Assembly: GCA_963930775.1 (NCBI GenBank)
Contig: OZ005706.1
Span: forward strand, 3,400,545 to 3,464,544
Length of the DNA: 64,000 nucleotides
Direction of reading: 5' to 3'
From: Cliona cf. orientalis
Lineage: Eukaryota; Porifera; Demospongiae; Clionaida; Clionaidae
Shown here: in pieces, positions 26,101-36,612 of the stretch
Position numbering within the stretch: the first letter of the stretch is position 1
Layout of the letters: every line of letters starts with the position of its first letter
Program-made: the position numbers and the translations under genes
The notes under the pieces: generated by a model
The model's database searches: none
Seen by the model: the letters and a program-made list of their open reading frames with translations, nothing else
What the model was told of the DNA's origin: nothing

Positions 26101-29100
26101 ATCTGCCCATCATGCACAAGATAGATCAGATTCAAGCAGGGATTGATCCATTTGTAAGTCACACACGATGATTCGCTGCTTAAGCAAGCAAGAGCAAGAC
26201 CTGCTCTTTTGGTGGTCAGATGGCTCCCTACTCACCAGACCGCGGTCTATGAACAAGGTCAAAGCATAGTTGAGTCACTCGGGCCATTCCTTTCATATTG
26301 GTGCAGCCACAACCGTGGTGGCATGGAATCTCAGGTTCTATTATTCAACTGCTCAGTCAGTGGCGTAATGACTCATATTCCCAAACTCTTTGGCAAGATT
26401 TATTATAGCTCTCAAAACGTTAGTCAGTGATTTGTGGTACATTGTGCTTATGTTGGGTATTTCATTTCATACAATCTTGATAGAGACCACTTGTAACTAC
26501 AATGTACAGTGTACGTGGGGTGGGGGAAGGTACCACCTAGTGATGCATGGTTTGGGGGATTTCCCCCCAAATACATGTAGCATGCCATAGGCATCGGAAC
26601 TGGGGAGAGGGGCAGGAGGGCCATGCCCCCCCTACTTTGTCAAGCTGACACACCCACTCTTGCCTTGTGCTAAGCAAAACGGTGAATTTTACCAGTCTGC
26701 AATAGCCTTCTGTCAGCTTCTAGCCAGAATCATGCTAGTTTCTTCGCTACTCTCCTTGAAATCGACTGTTTTTGCCTGTTGTCCATCGTTGTTCTTCATT
26801 TTCGCCATCAGCTGATCAGTATCATGAACGCGTTACCATTATTAATTTTAGTGGGGGTGGCTTAAAATTTTGCGCATGTATGTCCTAGCCCCCTTACATT
26901 CAAAATGTTTCCAGCGCCTATGCATGCAGGAATAGTGTTCCCCCCCTCCCCCCGGAGGAGGAGGGGGGCTGCATCCCTTGTCTGCCGGGGATATCAGCAA
27001 CATTGGCATAATGAATTGATATAAAGTGGCTCTATTGTGCAATCTAGATGTACTATGTGGTGATTTTCTGATGGGTTTTTTTTCCTGCTTAGTGTGTCGC
27101 GCTACCTTGAAAAGATTGTAACACTTCAATTTGGGGCGAGCCAGAGCAAGCCACAAAATACACAATAGACAAATGTTATGTATTGTATTGTATATTTGTG
27201 AGCTTTCAGTGAGGACAAGTACCATGCCAGGGGCAAGCCTCTGGTCACCATCATACTCAGGGTAGTACCGGTAGATTTTTATTATGGAATTCAAGTCGAG
27301 CTAGCGTGGTCCAGTACTCAGTTTCATGCCTTTGCCTGTAGGTCATCTGCCAAGTTGTCAAGTTATCATGAGATCATGTTTACAGTGTAGTGTGAATGTA
27401 TGCGTGTGATTATCATTACCTATGCATTATTCAAAATTAAACTCGACTAATGATGGTCATGACACGCCTTAGTGAGTACACCCATAAATTATAGGTCATC
27501 AATATCACTGAAGTAGTATTATGACACCTTCACTATCACGCGTGGTAGCTTCTCAGATAGGCATGTCCTGTGATTATTACTACTCATGCAATACCTAAAA
27601 TGTTTCTCCATATACTCCAATTACCGTAAATCGTGAATATTTCGTGTCTAAAATATTTCATGCGATAAATTTTCACGTTAAATAATTTTCGGACAAACGA
27701 CCCTGTACCTATTATCGTTAATATTGCGCATGTTTTTTCGTGCGTTTAATTTTCGCACAAGCCAGGCTGTCCGAAAATATTTTAACATCGAAATATTCGC
27801 GATTTACGGTATATCGTAAGTGCTGTAAACTATACTCAATAATAAAGTGATCACAAGAACATCACTGCGTTGAATGTAACCCCTCTCATGCATGCAGCAG
27901 GCTAGGCACAACGCATCACTATTACATGTATCTTTGATGGTAATACATACATGTACACATGTTCGTTAGATATTACTAAAGATATGTGCTTATTATCCAT
28001 GGTATTCTACGCACAGGAGGGAACAGCCTAGTTCAGTTCTATCATTTTAAAAGCTTAGTTCTGCCCCCTCCCCCCCCCCCCCACCAGATACATGTGACAG
28101 AAATCATACACATAAATAAATCATTGCATTTTCAATAACTGTTGACACTTACAAGATCGTCGAGGTCATCATCCCTGCTGTATCTGGCATAGTCTTTCCG
28201 CAACGTTCTCATCATGATCATACTGACAAGACCAACAAGGAAGATGACCATCATGAAGGAATTAAAGATGGAAAACCAATGGATCTGTACACAAGGAGAA
28301 ATTGAAAGGATTATGCGTATGTCCAGGGGAGGCGATACAGGTGTTCATATGTTCCCGAATCCATGGGGAGCAAACGCCAAATTGTACAAGATAGTTTAGG
28401 CTTCAGTGTTCCCTTCTTAAGTTATACAGGTGTACAATGTATATGCATGTGCAAACACAACAGAATGGAGTTCAAATCCCTGCCTGTAGGCCATATGCAG
28501 CTGCATGCTCAAACTAAACATCTCGGTTGTAACGACAAAGTTATCGCTCTATTCAATCATAAGTACTTCTAGGTGCAGCCCAAAGGGGGGGGGGGTTCTT
28601 TGCACCCCTGAATCCCCCTCTAGATCTGCCAATGCTGAAGGCAATGACACTAACCATATAATCTTCTGTCGTAGCAAAAGATTCTATGTGTAGAAATAAC
28701 TCACCCTATGCTGAAAGAAATTGGGGTCAAGGTACTTGTCAAATCGATGTGAAAATGCCACATGGGATGGCCTCCAGTTGACCTGGGCAGAGCAAACAAA
28801 ACATTCACAAATATGGGATTACACAACTAATACTATGCATCAACTAAATCAATGCTGCTCTATTACTTCTCATCATAGGATATCATGAAACATTTCTGTC
28901 TGTACACACTGTGTACCATCAGAACTATCACTGTACATGTACATATGGAGAAGGCAAAATGTTCCATTTGTCGAGACCTCTATGCTCTCCCAACACAACC
29001 CTCACTTCAATTCAGAGTACAGGCAAATCTCAATGCGAAATAGCAGATACATGTATGTACATGTACATGTACACTCCAGCCAAAAGTGAATCATAAATAC

Positions 29101-32100
29101 GTGTATGTGAATTCAAACTAGTCAGTCCATCAAGAAATTCTCTCCACGGTTCATGCATTAGCTGTCAATGTGGCATGGATAATTGATGACCCTTACGTAC
29201 CTGGTAGGTGAAGCTGAGGGTCATCCCAACTTCAATCTTCGTCTTTCCTTCACTGGTGAGGTTAACATCCACAATCTGGAAAGTATCATTAAGATCACTA
29301 ATCACACAGTATCTCGGCGCAGAGGATGGAAAAGATTGAATGGCACAGAAGAAATCTGCTACGATTTTTATCATAATAATTATACTACAGTGGTGTAGTT
29401 GGGAAATTTTCCTAGGGTACACGACATTTTCTGTATCCTATGGAGTGGCTCTAAAGGTGAATTTCTCACCTGGTTGCCATTCCAGCCGATGTCTAGCCTC
29501 CTGTGGGTCCAGAGGTAGTACTCCTTCCCATCCTGACCATCCTCCGTCTCACCAACAATACCTAACACAAAATTAATAATTAAGACCATAAAACATCACA
29601 GTACCTCAACCTCCAGCCTAAAATCATCGTCAAGCAGCAAATTGTCAACTAGAGCTTTGTAGAACACATACCCGCAAACATATTGCACAATCTATAGATT
29701 TACTTTTGTGTCATAACTATAATTTTGTAGACTTCAAATTCAGAAAATAGTGGAAATGCTGCTTAGTTGTAACGGGAGTCCCAATGACAAGAAGCATTCT
29801 CTGCACCAGACCTAAGATATGAACTGATACTACCAAGGGGGTCTATAAGCATACTTTACTATATTACATTATGATTTGGTTCCATAGGTCTTCAAATTTA
29901 GTTTTAGAACTTTTAGACGATCTTTACCAGTCATATACTTGGCCACTTCGTTGTGTGCATGAGCACAATGGACATGCAATATGCATTGAGTAGGCACTGT
30001 CATAGGGCGTGGCTATGGTAGCCAACAAAAAGGCACATCTGTGATGCTCGTCAGGGTTTTATCCAGCCCAAAATTTTGGGGGGTAACAAGCGAGGTATGC
30101 TAGATGAATGGGCCACCTTGGCAAGCCTAAGGGGGTGGGTGCGGGAAGGGGAGGAGGTGCTCCCTCCTACGGGAAGCTAACGCATAAATTGATATTAGTA
30201 TTCCCAAAAAAGCCATTTAAGCAACACTTTATGATAACTTTCTATAAATTTGGGAGAGGGGGAACACACCCTGCTGAGCTCTATGCAGATAAATCCTTGC
30301 TTATGGACAGCGTTTCTCGATCTGACGCACACTGAAGCCAGTTTTTTGCCGAATTCGATTGATTTGTTGTGCTTACGAGTCCCTTAGATGTCTACATCTC
30401 GAGATACATGTATGGTAATTTTAATATAGACCGCCATACCACCAAATTTTCCGGCTATACGGTACTTGCATGTGGGGTAATACCATCATAGAGGATGCAA
30501 CCCAAGATAACAGCATAATCAGTAGACAGACACACAGTGAAGGCGGGTGACTAACATAATGGATTGTTGTGGCTGATAATGATGGGGTGGGTGTCTATGT
30601 ATGCAATGACACATAAAACATCTCCTTAGCTACCAGTTTTGTCATCCTGGTGACCAGTCATCCACTCCAAACACACACACTCTCAATGTGATAATATTAT
30701 TAAGCTCCCAATAAATCCCTGGCAAGCATTCCAAAACACTCCATACTTCATAGTGTGTCAATCAGTGGTGTATATTTCTAACGTGCACATGTATCTTACC
30801 CCATATTGGCAGATCATCTGCTCCAGAGCAAGTGAAGACATAAAATCAAGTTGATGTCAATGAACATAAAGAAAATACAAAAAACAGATGTTAGCAATGT
30901 TCATCATAGAGTCGGTAGACTCTATAAGTAGGGATGGCACGGATACTCCATATATATAATACATTATAAAAATCCAAATATCTCAAAACAGGTAACTTTT
31001 TGAACTTTCTAAGCGTCAAAATCAGAATCTACAGCAAATTATCTATCTAACAAGACCAAGATCATCCATCAACTCAATTGTATATGCCAGAACCAGATGT
31101 TCAAAAAAATAGCCATTTGTCAATCTTTCTTTCTTTCTTTCTTTCTGTTTTCCTGGGCTAACTCAAGACTACCATGACTGCTCACCTTAGTTTGAGTATA
31201 AATCCACTCCATTTTGGAGCGCGCACGTCTGTGGCACGCTCGTTTTGTGTTATCAGGATAGCAATTTAATTGTGGGTGTGTACAGCGCGCGTTTTGCGAG
31301 TGGGTGTGTTCAATTAGCCATTTTGTCATATAATGCGCATGCTCATTTGTTGTTGCCATGGTGAAGTCATGTGACCGATGTAAGTGGCGCTCGTGCGCCG
31401 GCGTGGCCTGCTCGCCGGCCGATCGCTCAGCTGATCAGCTCAGTGAACTGTCGATCATAGTGGCTACTTACCAATAGTAAGCTTACTGGCCTATAAAATA
31501 TGCTCCTGAAACAGAATGTTTTCGTCGCTACTTGGTTCTAACATAGATTATATAATCTATGGTTCTAAGCAGCCTTCTTTCAAGTTTGCCGGTCGAGTCA
31601 GCCAGCTTCAGGATCGAGATAACGAGGGGCGTGGCTTCATTCGCAGGTCAGCTAGTTACCTGAGCTGTCTCGAGAACCCCACTGATGCACGTTCAATAGT
31701 GTGTGATGCAAAAGAAGACGTCCTAGCAAGCTATCAAAAGACTGCCTGGAATTTGCACTTCTAGTACAGCCTGGAGTATTCAAGTTTGAACTCATGGTGT
31801 CACGGTTGGGGTACCATAGCTGCCCGACTCAAAGGCTAAGATCACACAAACATGGTGTACTTGCTTCCCTATAATAATATTGTATTTATTGCTGGAGCAT
31901 GGTTGGATGTAGCTATATAGGTCCAGAAAAAATGTTTGAAGTAACTAGTTCCATGCATTAAATTTTAATATTAAACAATCACGGAATAGGCAAACCGGTC
32001 GCCATGTATTATGTATACATGTAGTCTCATCCCCAGCCTCTGTCCCCACGATATTAGTCAGCTAGGTGGCATTGATGAAAATTAATAACTACCAGGCCCT

Positions 32101-33885
32101 GAGGGCACTAAAAAAAGAACAGTAACAAGTATAAAAAGCAATTGAATAAAATTGAAGGATGAAGTAGGGATGGCAGTGCCAAAAAATACACAAACAAGAT
32201 TCGTAGGGATAACGTATCACATCTACTATACATCCCTACGCTTGCTTTTTGAGTAGCCGTGCACACACATAATATTATATTTGGGGCACATGCATGCAGG
32301 AATGGAAAATCAATACTGTATACCCAGGGATCAATATCAATAGTAGTGACATTTTTAAATTATATGCTGAATCAGATGTGTATGAGAAAAGCAAGCGTAG
32401 GGATGTATAGTGGATGTGATACGTTATCCCTACGAATCTTGTTTGTGTATTTTTTGGCACTGCCATCCCTACTTCATCCTTCAATTTTATTCAATTGCTT
32501 TTTATACTTGTTTATTGTGCAATACAAACACTGCATACATTGCGTAATTATAGAACAATTCCATAACAATTTTACATCCTATAGCAGAGAGAGAACCCAA
32601 TCCACTATCAGTATAAGTCCTTACCAATGTACATCTGATACCAGTAGTGATTGTCAATGGCATAGACGAATGCCTTATACTTGGCATCAGTCAGCTCAAC
32701 ACTACAATACTCTTTCTTCAATGTTGGCTCTGAGAAAGAGAGAAACCACCACATTACACACCATACATAATTATGTAATGTCATAATCATAATATGTATA
32801 GCATGATGCAAATTTTGATAGGCACTTGACTTGCATAATTCACATAAAACTTGCACAGAAAAATCACTTAACAGCATCAGGGAGATTAGGAGGTGCAATG
32901 GTTGAGATGCAATTAATATTCCAGGGGACTAAAATGTTGTCAGGGAGAAATGCCTCCTTCACCCACATCCAAATGAAATTTTGCTAACGCTTCCTAATGC
33001 AAAGTCCACAAAACGTAAGTCCATTACTTTCTTGCCTATGTACATGTACTTACTGTGCAATGACTACAGATCTACTAAGCACCCATCATCCATGATATAC
33101 TGGCAAATTAGTCTACCTACATGTAAATGTACCTTTGTATCCAATCTCGAGTCCACTGAACTCAAGCTCCACTCCCTGCAATGCCTCCGCCATTGTCTCA
33201 TGGTAGTGGCCTATCTCATGCTGTGGACCCTTACAGTAGGGCAATGAGTAGAAGGAGTAGGTCTCCTGCCGATTGTGGTAAGGCCCCACCGTGTTCATCC
33301 ACAGCACAACCTCCTCACCTTCATTGTACTGAATGAACAGTAGGTAGAATAGTAGTATGTGTGATTACACTTTATTCCTGGTATAATATTATATTCTATA
33401 ATATTATATGAACGAAGATATTACTTTAGAGTCAACTATGCACCTATCAATGTATTGCCCCACCTACCACCCCACTGGCAAGGTGGGGATTTGATCAATA
33501 TTTACAGATAATAGACAGTTCTATGATTTGGGGGGGGGGGGGGGGGGCATTTGATCCTAGTATTTTCTACAGGGGAGAGGCAATTGACATGGGGTGGTAC
33601 CTGGGGCAATACATTCTCCACCCCCAAACCTCACAGTGACCCCATGCTGGGAGACATATCATACACGTATCCTCAGGCAGAAGGAAATAAATGACAACAG
33701 GTAAGCACAATAAAATTGCAAAGGCAAATTCAGAATCACTATCAGTATGGCTGCATGAATATTAAAAGTGCAGTACAATCCGTACTCACTGAATGGCTGT
33801 GCTCATCAGCCAGAGTGGAGGGAAGTGAAGAGCTCAACAGTACCACCAGGACAACAACCAGTCTGCTATCACCACACATAGTCAT
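11127..33885 (-). CDS. TM9SF3: TM9SF3 (nonaspanin, transmembrane 9 superfamily member 3), 16 exons
   Basis: Exons in transcript order: 33,885-33,790; 33,328-33,133; 32,729-32,625; 30,820-30,800 (21-nt microexon); 29,561-29,470; 29,275-29,201; 28,782-28,705; 28,284-28,153; 19,248-19,082; 14,827-14,733; 14,040-13,910; 13,503-13,295; 13,145-12,999; 12,940-12,857; 12,801-12,725; 11,194-11,127. They sum to 1,773 nt (590 aa), close to the roughly 589 aa usual for TM9SF3, with every phase consistent. Residues 1-26 are a signal peptide ending STLADEH. Lumenal landmarks: [42 protein letters not shown]. Nine membrane segments follow, with [43 protein letters not shown] and [14 protein letters not shown]. 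The C-terminus [11 protein letters not shown] carries the KxD Golgi-retention motif of the family. The protein acts in Golgi/endosomal membranes in glycine-rich membrane-domain sorting. Introns reach 8.9 kb and contain a nested antisense gene and many elements. The gene is head to head with ASCC1. Confidence 0.97.
11281..11804. mobile_element. Tigger-like MITE with 25-bp TIRs and TA target
   Basis: TA-CAGTGGTCCCTCCTTTGAGA at the left and TCTCAAAAGAGGGACCACTG-TA at the right form TIRs of about 25 bp flanked by TA. The CAGTGG..CCTC start matches the terminus of the Tigger copy at 2,078, so it could be mobilised by a pogo/Tigger transposase. It lies in intron 15 of TM9SF3. Sub-terminal GGTC/AGACCACC motifs repeat inside. 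Confidence 0.85.
14936..15250 (+). repeat. Copy R1 of a dispersed repeat: uninserted reference copy
   Basis: Starts TTTACCCCACATGCATGCAC then GGGGTAAAGTAATC, passes GTCGTCGTT, GGCTTCAGTGTGCGTC and GGTCCACGAGCATCACAAAT, and ends after TGCCTTTTTGCTGGCC and ATGCCTATCGAT. The same order occurs at 48,885-50,495, where four other elements interrupt it, and reversed at about 29,920-30,440. R1 therefore supplies the empty sites for insertions in the 48,885 copy. It lies in a TM9SF3 intron. Confidence 0.75.
16098..17290 (+). CDS. Nested type I membrane protein with one TIL domain and a tyrosine-rich tail
   Basis: Exons 16,098-16,161, 16,530-16,757, 16,815-16,917 and 16,999-17,290 join to 228 codons with GT-AG ends and matching phases. 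Residues 1-21 are a signal peptide ([17 protein letters not shown]). Residues about 33-86 form a trypsin-inhibitor-like cysteine-rich (TIL) domain: [18 protein letters not shown], then [23 protein letters not shown] Ser/Thr-rich stalk leads to one membrane helix ([20 protein letters not shown]), then a cytoplasmic tail with NAAYAEV, NIAYTTA and [12 protein letters not shown] domains occur in protease inhibitors and adhesion proteins. The tail tyrosines look like kinase/SH2 motifs, which is inference. The last intron is a multiple of three and open, so its retention is possible. The gene lies antisense inside a TM9SF3 intron. Confidence 0.85.
17291..17716 (+). other. Downstream stretch with a possible remnant of a second membrane exon
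   Basis: At about 17,435-17,510 a short frame reads [16 protein letters not shown], which echoes [14 protein letters not shown] in the transmembrane exon of the gene just upstream. It is too short and degraded to call a gene. It may be a decayed tandem duplicate. Confidence 0.3.
17717..18629. mobile_element. Degenerate TACCGTA-type element with internal repeats
   Basis: Left end TACTGTGTTTATTCGAATAG resembles the reverse complement of the right end TATTCAAACAAATACGGTA. Inside the right half CGGCTACTATTCGAGGGCGGCT-like segments are repeated. End similarity is imperfect and the element is long, so boundaries are uncertain. Confidence 0.4.
18842..19045. mobile_element. Foldback element, about 200 bp
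   Basis: CAAGCCAGGCTCATCT at the left is exactly matched by AGATGAGCCTGGCTTG at the right. Pairing continues through TGTACATAT and (G/A)(G/A)CAGTTATAATCAAA to CTAGTG, with arms of about 55 bp. A related TGGCAGTTATAATCAAAATT segment lies just outside at 18,747. It ends 36 bp from TM9SF3 exon 9. Confidence 0.85.
20000..20092 (-). repeat. Fragment of the GCGGGAAA...TTTCCCGC foldback family
   Basis: GTGAAAACTTTCTCCGCGAA and CCCTCGAATGTTTCCCGCTA repeat the right part of the elements at 36,613 and 41,296. The left end is missing. Confidence 0.6.
20332..24660 (+). pseudogene. Decayed transposon-like gene with PHD finger and RNase-H/REase-like parts
   Basis: Broken coding blocks on one strand inside TM9SF3 intron 8. 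At 20,332: ATG with [20 protein letters not shown]. At 20,478-20,625: a PHD finger with [19 protein letters not shown] and W-F-C spacing (the last Cys pair is incomplete). At 21,890-22,304: a block with [12 protein letters not shown], where the Asp sits as in DDE transposases, and [15 protein letters not shown]. At 22,656-22,790: [20 protein letters not shown]. At 24,008-24,600: [27 protein letters not shown] and [15 protein letters not shown], resembling a restriction-endonuclease-like nuclease (PD...E-x-Q). Stops and frame changes separate the blocks; some may be introns. I read it as a dead PHD-bearing DNA transposon or an unnamed lineage-specific gene. The family is not named with certainty. 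Confidence 0.6.
24661..25649. other. Intronic stretch; Pu/Py-rich tracts
   Basis: Between two decayed coding elements. TTAGTCTCGTCCCCAGACCC at 24,928 and a related segment at 25,030 belong to the dispersed TAGCCTCGTCCCCAG motif family also seen at 32,020, 41,659 and 42,237. A C/T-rich tract spans 25,440-25,550. No intact gene. Confidence 0.4.
25650..26440 (+). pseudogene. Decayed tyrosine recombinase (integrase), as in DIRS/Ngaro or Crypton-type elements
   Basis: Core-binding (SAM-like) domain remnants: [20 protein letters not shown] then [20 protein letters not shown] and LELSLKG. These match the 'K-x-Y-L-A-A-I-R-H-L-H' helix of animal tyrosine recombinases, with the usual Arg-His degenerated. 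The next block [16 protein letters not shown]...[14 protein letters not shown]...DPF is in another frame. Then [13 protein letters not shown] leads to [11 protein letters not shown] at 26,281, the H-x-x-R box with the catalytic Arg changed to His, and [10 protein letters not shown], the segment before the catalytic Tyr. At least three frame changes and several stops make it dead. No split direct repeats or RT were seen nearby, so DIRS versus Crypton cannot be decided. Nested in TM9SF3 intron 8. Confidence 0.72.
26586..26922. mobile_element. Probable MITE with short TIRs
   Basis: CATAGGCATCGGAA at the left resembles the reverse complement of TTTCCAGCGCCTATG at the right, each followed inward by a CCCCC/GGGGG-rich segment. 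About 337 bp, no coding content. Confidence 0.5.
27622..27811. mobile_element. TA-flanked foldback MITE, family 2
   Basis: TACCGTAAATCGTGAATATT at the left and AATATTCGCGATTTACGGTA at the right pair over about 25 bp. Inner TTTTCG/CGAAAA segments extend the stem. Ends fit the TA-CCGTA...TACGG-TA rule shared by several families here. Confidence 0.85.
29920..30440 (-). repeat. Copy R3 (reversed) of the dispersed repeat at 14,936 and 48,885
   Basis: GGGCGTGGCTATGGTAGCCA then ACAAAAAGGCAC and GATGCTCGTC, and further right GTGCTTACGAGTCCCTTAGA and ACATCTCGAGATA, are reverse complements of landmarks in R1 in the expected order. About 230 bp of unrelated G-rich sequence (30,060-30,320) interrupts it. 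Confidence 0.6.
31117..31764. other. Intronic stretch with a (TTTC)n microsatellite and an unassigned 82-codon frame
   Basis: TTTC repeats lie at 31,124-31,146. A frame at 31,516-31,764 ([14 protein letters not shown]...) is open for 82 codons but shows no known motif and begins in a palindromic ATAGATTATATAATCTAT. It is probably not a gene. Confidence 0.3.
32125..32511. mobile_element. Young foldback element with near-identical 124-bp arms
   Basis: The arm 32,125-32,248 is the reverse complement of 32,387-32,511 with, by eye, a single mismatch (ATCTACTATA versus ATCCACTATA). Outer ends are ACAAGTATAAAAAGCAATTG and its complement. The loop is about 138 bp. TAGGGATG-type motifs repeat four times. 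It lies in the intron between exons 3 and 4 of TM9SF3. The near-perfect arms imply recent insertion or gene conversion. Confidence 0.9.
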
Positions 33886-34182
33886 CTGCACTACTGTACT
33901 GTAGAGAGCATGTAGGTACACAATCCCAATAAATGCGCACCAACATTTTTGACCAACAATGAAAATGCATAGACCTAGTCTAGCACAGAGGACTATCGGG
34001 ATACTCACAGTGATCCAGATGAGCTAATGGTTAGAGATTCTCTCACTCTTCTCTGGTATAGTCACACATCTACTGATATCACGTACCAGAGTACGCACAC
34101 TCGCACCAACAAGTGAGCTGCTCCGCTATTTGCTGGCTCAGCAAGTGGGTGTGGTCGATGTCATCCATTCACATGTGCAGAA
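33886..34182. promoter_or_regulatory. Shared 297-bp region between divergent TM9SF3 and ASCC1 start codons
   Basis: The ATGs of TM9SF3 (33,885, minus) and ASCC1 (34,183, plus) face away from each other across 297 bp. It holds both 5' UTRs and the promoter(s). A GGGTGTGGTC Sp/KLF-type box lies at 34,147, and a palindromic-like CACGTACCAGAGTACG stretch at 34,081. No TATA box stands out. A bidirectional promoter is inference from spacing. Confidence 0.55.
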
Positions 34183-36455
34183 ATGACTTCAACTGGTGGA
34201 GAATTACCGTTTGTGAGCTACCAGCATGGTTCAGGCACTGATGAAGTGCTGAGGCCTACACTGATGACTGTCAGTGACGGTCGCAGCTATCGTAAAATGA
34301 CAGAAGTGGACTTTGGTCCAAAGAGAAAGGAAGTTGGGGCAGCTACCGGGCCAAGCAATAGTATTAAACTGGATGAGAGGCACCCTGTACGTCCTTTTAA
34401 TGGTATGACTCTATCTCAATCTCTTGCTTTAGATTAAAGATAATGATATAATATGCCTATAGATGATGTGTATGATGAAGGGGAAGACCTGTCCGAGGAG
34501 CTGAAGGGAGTGGAGCTTACTAGAGGGGGAGGGTTCCTCTTCAGGATGGACATCCCAGAGGTCTTCTACAAGTATATCATTGGTCGACAGGGTAGGACAA
34601 AGACTACTATTGAGAAGGATACAGGCTGCAGGATTCGAATACCGGGACGAGGAAAGGCAGGAAATGTCAGTGAGTGTACAGTAAGTGATACACAGAACCA
34701 GTTCATTACCTTGTGAGGTGCAGCCTGGGATGGACCAAGTGATTACTATCAATTATTATAGCGATCACTACAGTAAAGTCACGATTATTTCTTGTCAGAT
34801 CAAGCAAGGGAAAGGCATTTGATTTGACATCACCTATAATAATATATGTCTAGAGCAATCAGAACAAGTAGACTGTTCATAAACATTGGTGCAATTATAT
34901 TGCAGCCATTGAGGGGCAATCAGAGCGATCTGTGGCAGAAGCAAAGCGTCGTCTAGAGATGATCACATGGAGCAATAGACTGCGTGAACGCATCACCCAC
35001 TTCATATCTATTCCACTCAATTTGCCTGCACTGAAGGAGAGTCTGGCAACCTTCCACAAGGAGGTCATGGCCAACTACTCCAAGGTGGTATCTTGTATGA
35101 ACCCATTGAGTACATGTACATTTTTTTTATTATAGTACATTGTGTATCTGACGAAGTATCATTGAACTTGCTTCTGTTTGTAGGACGAGGGGATCTGTGA
35201 CGATGTATTTCAGATTCCTGAGAAGTTGCATATTACAGTAGGAGTTATGCGTCTATTCAGTAGAGAAGAGGAGGTAAGAATATGTGGTACCTGTCAATGG
35301 TATTGTTGGATATCATGTCAAGAACTCGTGCAATAGGAAAAGGCTGTGAAGGTGATGAAAGAATGTTTGAAGCGATCAGTGTAAGCCACTGGTATCAATG
35401 CCAAGAGAATACCAATAAGGTATGGACTGTTGATTATTGTGCAGTATTCACCTTGGCTCTGAGCCCGCGGTTATCAAGGTGCAGGGACTGGATTGCATGA
35501 ATGATGATCACTCCTCTGCTTCAGTGCTCTTTGCCAAACTATGTCTCACTGATTCTTCGGACAGGTGGAAACCTACATGTGGAAGTATTTATTCTATTGC
35601 CTCTTCCTATCTGTACATATTTCCTTTCCCTCCCCCCCCTCTCTCTCTCATACACACACAGGCTACAGAAATTTGTGGACTCCATCACTAGTAATTTTCG
35701 TGAAATGGCTCCCGACTTGATGACCAAAGAATTTGGTAGAGATAGTGTCAAACTTCATGCAACTGTCATGAATGCGAACTTTGTTGACCATGACATGGAG
35801 TCCAGAGAAACAGGTCCTAGAAATGCTAAGAAATACAAAATAAATGCAACAAATGTGTTTAAGGTGAATATCTTAAAGAATAGAGGCTCATGACTACGTT
35901 GTTGTTGATAAGGAGGGGTTGCTGTTGAGCATTATTAAACATAGTTGGAAAGATCTGCGAAGCAGAACGTTTCGGACCGTGGTCCTTCATCAGCTGCAAA
36001 TGCACACTAGACAGACATCCCCCTGCCCCTCCCCCCACCCCACCCACCCACATACTAAGATTCAAAGCTCTGCTTAGGTTTCCAAAACACCTCAAACCAC
36101 CTGCATGAGATATCTGCAATTTCTCAGAACATGTTCTCAATTAAAGTCTGTAAGCGCAGGAGCTTTGGTCCAATCCTGTTAGGGATAACTACAATGATAT
36201 GCCTCCTCACTATTTTGATCAAATAATAATAAAATAATTCCTCCCCCTACATTGCAACTTGCTTATGACACGTGTAAACTTTGTGCATCCAAATGATGAA
36301 TGGCACCATTATTACTTAATTTGCAGGAATTTGGTGAGTTTGAATTTGGAGAATTGCCTTTGGAAGTCCTGCATATTTCCAAGAGAGGAGAGTATGATAC
36401 TGATGGATTCTATAAATGCATTGAAAGTTTTGATCTTCACAATTTTCTCACATAA
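34183..36455 (+). CDS. ASCC1: ASCC1 (activating signal cointegrator 1 complex subunit 1), 8 exons
   Basis: Exons 34,183-34,402; 34,463-34,669; 34,906-35,084; 35,184-35,273; 35,337-35,380; 35,445-35,564; 35,662-35,863; 36,327-36,455 join to 1,191 nt (396 aa), near the family's usual length, with all phases agreeing. The KH domain is in exons 2-3: VFYKYIIGRQGRTKTTIEKD, whose I-I-G-R-x-G loop is the RNA-binding signature, then CRIRIPGRG. The C-terminal 2H phosphoesterase-like (AKAP7-NLS) domain has its first motif in exon 4 as KLHITVGV (H-x-T) and its second in exon 7 as VKLHATVMN (H-x-T), so both catalytic histidines are present. ASCC1 acts in the nuclear ASC-1/ALKBH3 complex in alkylation-damage and RNA-linked repair. 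Intron 7 holds a repeat with AGCAGAACGTTTCGGACCGT. A foldback MITE lies 158 bp downstream. Confidence 0.95.
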
Positions 36456-36612
36456 CAGTCATTATCCCTGTTTGCCACACATAATATTATGGAGTATGTG
36501 GTGAAGTTATGTATATTATGCTTGTCTTTCCATGTTTCTGTGCAGTGTGTTCATTGTAACGATTGCTTGGGGAAGTGTATCACAATGACATTATTCTCCT
36601 ACAGATTGTTTA

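Noticed and set aside
31516-31764. 82-codon plus-strand frame
   Set aside because: Lies in a TM9SF3 intron, begins in a palindrome and shows no recognised motif. Mentioned only as part of the stretch.
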